Shown here piece by piece: positions 6,664 through 9,913 of a stretch of DNA of 9,913 bases (the stretch's first letter is position 1; each line of letters starts with the position of its first letter). The stretch is from an uncultured Erysipelotrichaceae bacterium (GTDB lineage Bacteria > Bacillota_I > Bacilli_A > RFN20 > CAG-288). The stretch spans positions 1 to 9,913 of the forward strand of contig CACXYG010000036.1 in the NCBI GenBank assembly GCA_902771745.1. The letters run 5' to 3'. The notes beneath the pieces were generated by a model. The model was not told where the DNA came from. It did no database searches and saw only the letters and a list, made by a program, of their open reading frames with translations. The position numbers were made by a program, and so were the translations under genes.

Positions 6664-7393
6664 ACTTCATTTCGTTTAAATCTCCAAAGAAATCGACCGC
6701 TTCTTTCTTTTTCATCTGGCGTGAGCGGATTCTTCGCCAGTTGATAAATCCATAAATATCATTGATCAAGAAGACGGCAAAGTTGATAACCATAGATAAG
6801 TAGGCTACATCATTTTGAAGTTGCAATGACCATAAGATGACTAAGACGATATCATTGGCCGCATACATCAAGGCATAATAAGGAGAACGGATGATGGATA
6901 ATCCACAAGCGACAAAGGAGGTGAAGATGGAGATGGTTGCCCAAACGAGATTTGGTGTCTCTAGATAGGCAAGTAAGAAATAGAATCCAAAGGTAACTAG
7001 ACCACCGAGAACAAATACAATCACATATTTATAAAAAGGATTATGAGCAACTTCTACTTCCTTCTTATCATCAAAAGGATGTTTTAACCATGTAATCAAA
7101 GCAATTAAGGCTAATGGTCCTGTCATACCCGCATAGGTGATAAGTTCACTATAGTAATGTGTCTGGAAAGAGACAATGCCATAAAGGACAGAAAAGACAA
7201 TGGTCAATATATGAGTTAGGAAATGACCTTTGGCTAAAAAGATCAAGGAGGTTGCACCGATCAAGGAAGCGATAAAGGAAATCACATCTCCAGGAAAGAT
7301 GATATATAAGGTGATGATGGTGGTAATAGAGACAAACCACAAAGCTTTCTCAAACCACGAAAAATAGTGCCAGAGCTTTTTCATAGAAATCAT
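6662..7393 (-). CDS. pnuC: PnuC-family vitamin/nucleoside transporter
   Basis: A 243-residue polytopic membrane protein with about seven helices and the PnuC hallmarks: a WLKHP motif after the third or fourth helix (about 102-106) and the C-terminal NDIYGFINW (about 211-219). PnuC proteins take up nicotinamide riboside for NAD synthesis by facilitated diffusion; close relatives carry thiamine or riboflavin, so the exact substrate is not certain. The start is uncertain. ATG at 7393 (MISMKKLW) or 7384 gives a normal family N-terminus but lacks a good ribosome site. A GTG at 7441 is in frame, but the only strong AAGGAG overlaps it. No NAD-synthesis or kinase gene is adjacent. A terminator overlaps its stop codon, so it is transcribed alone or with the upstream XRE gene. 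Confidence 0.85.
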   Translation of the reverse strand: MISMKKLWHYFSWFEKALWFVSITTIITLYIIFPGDVISFIASLIGATSLIFLAKGHFLTHILTIVFSVLYGIVSFQTHYYSELITYAGMTGPLALIALITWLKHPFDDKKEVEVAHNPFYKYVIVFVLGGLVTFGFYFLLAYLETPNLVWATISIFTSFVACGLSIIRSPYYALMYAANDIVLVILWSLQLQNDVAYLSMVINFAVFLINDIYGFINWRRIRSRQMKKKEAVDFFGDLNEMK

Positions 7394-7429
7394 TCTATCA
7401 AAAAACGCTGTCACTATAACATACCTGGA

Positions 7430-7442
7430 AGTGAAATTCACT
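7430..7442. repeat. Small palindrome in the PnuC leader
   Basis: The 13-base plus-strand sequence AGTGAAATTCACT is a perfect palindrome around one central base. In the mRNA the surrounding GGAGTG/CACTTCC would form a short hairpin that pairs most of the AAGGAG at 7441-7446. Confidence 0.45.
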
Positions 7443-7462
7443 CCTTACATACACACGAGCAC

Positions 7463-7503
7463 CTATCGCTAGATACCACTTAAAGTATAGTATCTATCGA
7501 TAG
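7463..7503. promoter_or_regulatory. Inverted repeat bracketing a -10 element upstream of pnuC
   Basis: A 14-base arm at 7463-7476 pairs with 7490-7503 at 13 of 14 positions. Between the arms the minus strand carries TATACT at 7484-7489, a good -10. The upstream arm contains a perfect 10-bp palindrome CTATCGATAG (7494-7503), and the other arm contains CTATCGCTAG (7463-7472), a one-mismatch copy 31 bp away centre to centre, close to three helical turns. No good -35 lies at 17 bases (AAAGAA). This fits a regulated promoter with two operator halves. A transcript hairpin is the alternative reading. Confidence 0.45.
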
Positions 7504-7511
7504 TTTTTCTT

Positions 7512-7547
7512 TGTGCATATGTGTTCCATGTTGTGTATATTTGTTCC
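7512..7547. repeat. Phased direct repeats upstream of the pnuC promoter
   Basis: Two 16-base copies, TGTGCATATGTGTTCC (7512-7527) and TGTGTATATTTGTTCC (7532-7547), match at 14 of 16 positions with a 20-bp period, about two helical turns. They fall at about -35 to -70 from the expected start of a promoter that lacks a good -35, a typical place for an activator. Confidence 0.45.
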
Positions 7548-7552
7548 TAAGA

Positions 7553-8155
7553 CTAGGATTTCTTCTCTCGGGAGAGATGGGAGATCAATTTGACAAGGAA
7601 ATAGATACCCCAACCAAGAGCAAAACAAGAAGTGATGACGATTGAAACTAAAGGAAGGAAGATTACATTCGGGTCATTGACAAACTGTATCATGGTCTCA
7701 AAGAAAGACGTCCACATGCTAGCCGTAGCCTCCGAAAAGGTATAACCATATCTTCCCATCAGGGTGAATTTCAAAATAGCCATGAATAAGACAATTATCA
7801 TCACCACAATGGTAGCGATCAAAGCAAAGTAGAACATGCCTTTTGAGAACGACTCTTTCTTGGCTTTCTCAACAGTGAGATATTCGTCAATCTTGGCAAT
7901 CATCTTATAGGTATCTAAAGGATCTTTGTTGTTATTGTTAGCATCTTCTTTCTTATCCATGCCAGAAGAGATCAAAGAGTTGATATCCAAAGAATAAAAC
8001 TCACAGAGTTTCATCAAGATTTCCGCATTTGGTATTCTCTCCCCGGATTCATAATATGCAAGGGTACGACGAGAAAGACCGACCTCATTAGCAACCGCTT
8101 CTTGTGATAATCCTTTTTCCGCTCTGCTTTTCTTTAATTGTTCAGCAATGGTCAT
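7553..8155 (-). CDS. Membrane-anchored XRE-family (HTH_3) regulator
   Basis: A 200-residue protein. A Cro/CI-type helix-turn-helix fills residues 5-60 (SQEAVANEVGLSRRTLAYYE, then the typical IPNAEILMKLCEFYSLDINSL). A polar linker with an Asn run (DANNNNKD, 71-78) and an amphipathic stretch to about 105 follow. Two hydrophobic helices, about 107-130 and 164-191, are joined by a loop of about 33 residues, and the tail is basic. The arrangement puts the DNA-binding domain in the cytoplasm and the loop on the outer face, so it may sense an external or membrane signal. This domain pairing occurs in Firmicutes, but ligands are mostly unknown. The ATG has AAAGGAAAA upstream. It lies 81 bases after the permease gene with no clear terminator between, and before the PnuC-like gene. 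Confidence 0.9.
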   Translation of the reverse strand: MTIAEQLKKSRAEKGLSQEAVANEVGLSRRTLAYYESGERIPNAEILMKLCEFYSLDINSLISSGMDKKEDANNNNKDPLDTYKMIAKIDEYLTVEKAKKESFSKGMFYFALIATIVVMIIVLFMAILKFTLMGRYGYTFSEATASMWTSFFETMIQFVNDPNVIFLPLVSIVITSCFALGWGIYFLVKLISHLSREKKS

Positions 8156-8179
8156 AATCGTTTTCCTTTATTTGAATTA

Positions 8180-8199
8180 CTTTAGAAGTTCGTCTAAAG
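8180..8199. promoter_or_regulatory. Palindrome at the XRE gene's promoter, putative autoregulatory operator
   Basis: CTTTAGA and TCTAAAG form a perfect seven-base inverted repeat around a six-base centre. On the minus strand a TATACT (-10-like) lies immediately upstream (8203-8208), so the palindrome would cover the transcription start. This is a usual position for a site of XRE self-repression. A second possible pairing, TTCCTTTA (8163-8170) with TAAAGGAA (8195-8202), would hide the ribosome site if transcribed. Confidence 0.4.
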
Positions 8200-8202
8200 G
8201 AA

Positions 8203-8208
8203 GTATAT
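8203..8208 (-). promoter_or_regulatory. Possible -10 element of the XRE gene
   Basis: TATACT on the minus strand, with no convincing -35 at 16-18 bases upstream. It would start transcription about 40 bases before the ATG at 8155, inside the 8180-8199 palindrome. Confidence 0.35.
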
Positions 8209-8236
8209 CATTAACCAGACTTCTTTTCTATGAAGA

Positions 8237-9523
8237 TTAGATAACTAAAGATAAAGCAAATAAAGCAATGGTGATGGTAGGAAGAGAAATCATCACACCA
8301 TATTTGATGAAATCTAAAAAGGTATACTTGATATTCTGTTTGGCTAAAAGGTTGGTAAACATGATGCCAGCAAGAGCACCGATCGGCGTTAAGAAAGCAC
8401 CGATATTGGAACCGATGATACTTGCATATACCGCACCTTCCGTTAAATGAGGAATACTAGCATAAAAGACACTCATAGGAATGTTATTGATCAGATTACA
8501 GACTAAGAAAGAGGAATAACCATACTTATAGATTTCTACTCCGGTTCCTAAAAAATAATAAATCTCTTCCGTAACACCAGAGATTCTCAATCCTTCGACA
8601 ATGACAAACATCGATAAGACAAAGAAGATCAGTTCATAGGGTAAACGTTTGATGGTACTACCTAAGTCTTTTGGCTTTTGTCTTTGAATCAAAGATTTTA
8701 CAAGATTGATCAAGATTAAAGATAAAGCGCAGATCAAAGAGATGAGATACATCTCCATATGGATATAAGAGGAGATGACTAAGAAGATTAAACAAACAGC
8801 TAGATGACCAACACCGATAAAAAGATCAAACTTGGATTCGATACGATATTCTTCTTCCGTGACAATCATGCTCTTCTTTAATGATCGACGGAAGATCAGT
8901 AACAATAAGATGATTTCCATCACACCAGCAGCCAAAGTTGGTAAAGCCATCACCTGTAAATAAGAGATGAAGTCGATATGATAACTCGTAGCAAGATAGA
9001 TATTGGTAGGATTGCCGATAATCAACATCATGCTCCATGTGTTGGCTCCGACAAAACAAGCGACCAGATAAGGAATCGGATTGATGTTGGCATTCTTACA
9101 AAAATAACAAATAAAAGGAATAAAGGTTAAAATGACAATATCATTGGAAGTAAAGATGGTTAAAACAGAAGCAAACAAATAAAGGATGAAGAATAAGGAA
9201 AACTGAGACTTCTTAGCAAATTTAGTGGATTTACAAGCCAGATATTTAAAGAACCCAACTTCATCAAGGTAGATAGAGATGATAGTCATCGAGAAGAACA
9301 AAACGAGAATCTTGATGGGATTGACACTATCGGCACTGACCATCGCCTTATAGATATCAGTAAAGTTCACCACCCCTAAAAGCAACATAAAAATCGCCCC
9401 TGAAATAGAGACGACAATATAAGTGCTGAGTGAGAATTTTCCAATCTTGATCTTAGGGAAGAAGATAATCGAAACTATCAATAAGATGCAGGTGATTCCT
9501 GCAACAATAATCGCTTTTAACAT
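8237..9523 (-). CDS. ArsB/NhaD-type permease of the ion transporter superfamily
   Basis: A 428-residue membrane protein with about 11-12 helices. Two pseudo-repeated halves each carry the helical-hairpin loops of this superfamily: TSNDIV (125-130) and IGNPTN (169-174) in the first half, NNIPMS (346-351) and SNIGAFLTPIGALAG (372-386) in the second. The family covers arsenite exporters (ArsB), Na+/H+ antiporters (NhaD) and dicarboxylate or citrate carriers. There is no arsR, arsA or arsC here, so arsenite export is not supported, and the substrate remains open. No Shine-Dalgarno is visible before the ATG, and the leader appears to be only about 20 bases. It has its own promoter and may be cotranscribed with the downstream membrane-bound XRE regulator. 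Confidence 0.85.
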   Translation of the reverse strand: MLKAIIVAGITCILLIVSIIFFPKIKIGKFSLSTYIVVSISGAIFMLLLGVVNFTDIYKAMVSADSVNPIKILVLFFSMTIISIYLDEVGFFKYLACKSTKFAKKSQFSLFFILYLFASVLTIFTSNDIVILTFIPFICYFCKNANINPIPYLVACFVGANTWSMMLIIGNPTNIYLATSYHIDFISYLQVMALPTLAAGVMEIILLLLIFRRSLKKSMIVTEEEYRIESKFDLFIGVGHLAVCLIFLVISSYIHMEMYLISLICALSLILINLVKSLIQRQKPKDLGSTIKRLPYELIFFVLSMFVIVEGLRISGVTEEIYYFLGTGVEIYKYGYSSFLVCNLINNIPMSVFYASIPHLTEGAVYASIIGSNIGAFLTPIGALAGIMFTNLLAKQNIKYTFLDFIKYGVMISLPTITIALFALSLVI

Positions 9524-9546
9524 AGTAAGAAAAAATCACGGAGATA

Positions 9547-9574
9547 ATCATATCACTTAATTTTTGAAAGTAAA
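9547..9574 (-). promoter_or_regulatory. Promoter of the permease gene
   Basis: On the minus strand TTTACT (9574-9569), a 16-base spacer and TATGAT (9552-9547). Both hexamers are near consensus. Initiation is expected near 9540, about 20 bases before the ATG. The -35 overlaps the U-tract of the upstream gene's terminator. Confidence 0.5.
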
Positions 9575-9632
9575 TAAAAAGAAAACGGAATCATCATCTT
9601 ACCCTTATAAGGCATGTTTATGATCAATTCCG
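9572..9632 (-). terminator. Terminator of the GNAT gene
   Basis: CGGAAT (9586-9591) pairs with ATTCCG (9627-9632), and the stem continues with a further ATGAT/ATCAT block after a small internal loop. The apical region holds a self-complementary CCTTATAAGG. On the minus strand the stem is followed by TTTTCTTTTTATTT. It starts 11 bases past the stop codon. Confidence 0.55.
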
Positions 9633-9643
9633 CTTACTTTTTA

Positions 9644-9913
9644 CTAGTTCTGAATACTCTTTTCAAACATCAATCTGGATGGATCTGGTTCGACTCTTTT
9701 AATATAGATCACACCACTTAAATGATAGTCGTTATCAGAGCATAACTTCTGCATAGGAATATTCTTTCTATGGGTATCGATCTTGATTGAAGGGATATGG
9801 TTCTCTTTAGCAAACTGTTCTGCATACTTCATCAAGGCATCACCCACTTTCTGATGATGATACTCACTTTTTACCGCGATACGATGGATGACTAAGTCTT
9901 TGGCGGTATAAGG
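9644..9913 (-). CDS. GNAT-family N-acetyltransferase, 3' part
   Basis: The reading frame is open to the right edge without a stop, giving the last 89 residues; the start lies outside the window. The acetyl-CoA-binding motif A is visible at visible residues 9-28: a beta strand (VIHRIAVKSEY) followed by Q-K-V-G-D-A, matching the family Q/R-x-x-G-x-G/A loop, and the helix LMKYAEQFAKEN. Then come a strand (PSIKIDTH) and motif B with N51 and the NDYHLSGVIYI stretch (the usual 'GF' region). The tail DPSRLMFEKSI resembles that of many small Firmicute GNATs. Substrate cannot be told. A GTG at 9847 is in frame but would cut motif A in half, so it is not the start. Confidence 0.88.
   Translation of the reverse strand, partial: PYTAKDLVIHRIAVKSEYHHQKVGDALMKYAEQFAKENHIPSIKIDTHRKNIPMQKLCSDNDYHLSGVIYIKRVEPDPSRLMFEKSIQN

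Noticed and set aside
7394..7441. GTG at 7441 as the PnuC start
   Set aside because: AAGGAG overlaps the GTG itself, leaving no spacing, and the added 16 residues do not look like a PnuC N-terminus. It is kept only as a possibility.
7463..7513. A rightward terminator formed by the 14-bp inverted repeat and the following T-run on the plus strand
   Set aside because: No plus-strand gene precedes it, and in the direction of real transcription no U-run follows. The enclosed -10 gives a better explanation.
7441..7552. CRISPR-like repeat array
   Set aside because: There are only two imperfect 16-base copies with a four-base gap and no spacers or cas genes; a pair of protein sites fits better.
8237..9523. 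Arsenite efflux operon
   Set aside because: The permease resembles ArsB in motifs, but no arsR, arsA, arsC or arsD-like gene is present, and the same fold carries many other ions.
9644..9847. A complete 67-residue gene starting at GTG 9847
   Set aside because: The frame continues without a stop to the window edge, and the acetyl-CoA loop starts upstream of that GTG, so it is the end of a longer GNAT gene.

Overview
The window looks like chromosomal DNA from a low-GC Firmicute (roughly 40% G+C by eye). Strong AAGGAGG-type ribosome binding sites, U-tailed hairpin terminators, and an MarR-plus-two-half-ABC-exporter cassette support this. The protein flavour (LmrCD/BmrCD-like pair, PnuC with a WLKHP loop, NfeD-SPFH pair) is reminiscent of Erysipelotrichia or related gut/oral lineages, but I cannot fix genus or even class from sequence alone. 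All ten recognisable genes lie on the minus strand, so transcription runs from high to low coordinates. I see no phage genes, insertion sequences, CRISPR array, tRNA or rRNA.

Layout in transcription order. At the right edge (9913-9644) is the 3' end of a GNAT acetyltransferase with its own terminator. Next is a monocistron-like or two-gene unit: an ArsB/NhaD-type permease of the ion transporter superfamily (9523-8237), then a 200-residue XRE-type regulator anchored in the membrane by two helices (8155-7553). A PnuC-type vitamin/nucleoside transporter follows (about 7393-6662). The gap before it is rich in symmetry: two phased direct repeats, and an inverted repeat that brackets a -10 element. 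A second unit (6564-4650) has an unrecognised 124-residue protein, a membrane NfeD-like OB-fold protein and an SPFH/stomatin-family protein, with a clear promoter and a clear terminator. The last unit (4474-251) is a MarR regulator followed by two half-ABC exporters that overlap or nearly touch, almost certainly encoding one heterodimeric drug/lipid exporter and its regulator.

How the parts work. The ABC pair shows the classical division of labour of heterodimeric exporters. The first subunit has lost the catalytic Glu and the H-loop His, and the second keeps both but has an LSQGQ signature. The MarR promoter is flanked by two near-identical 18-bp pseudopalindromes in opposite orientation, which fit an autoregulatory operator pair. 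The NfeD/SPFH unit is expected to act in membrane microdomains. The leftmost 114 bases are strongly purine-rich and may be the tail of a convergent gene, though the evidence is weak.

Most of the window is well-known gene families. The points most worth a second look are the non-coding symmetries (MarR operator pair, pnuC upstream region, XRE palindrome), the membrane-tethered XRE regulator lying between two transporters, and the unidentified first gene of the NfeD-SPFH unit. I did not find convincing evidence of a wholly new system.
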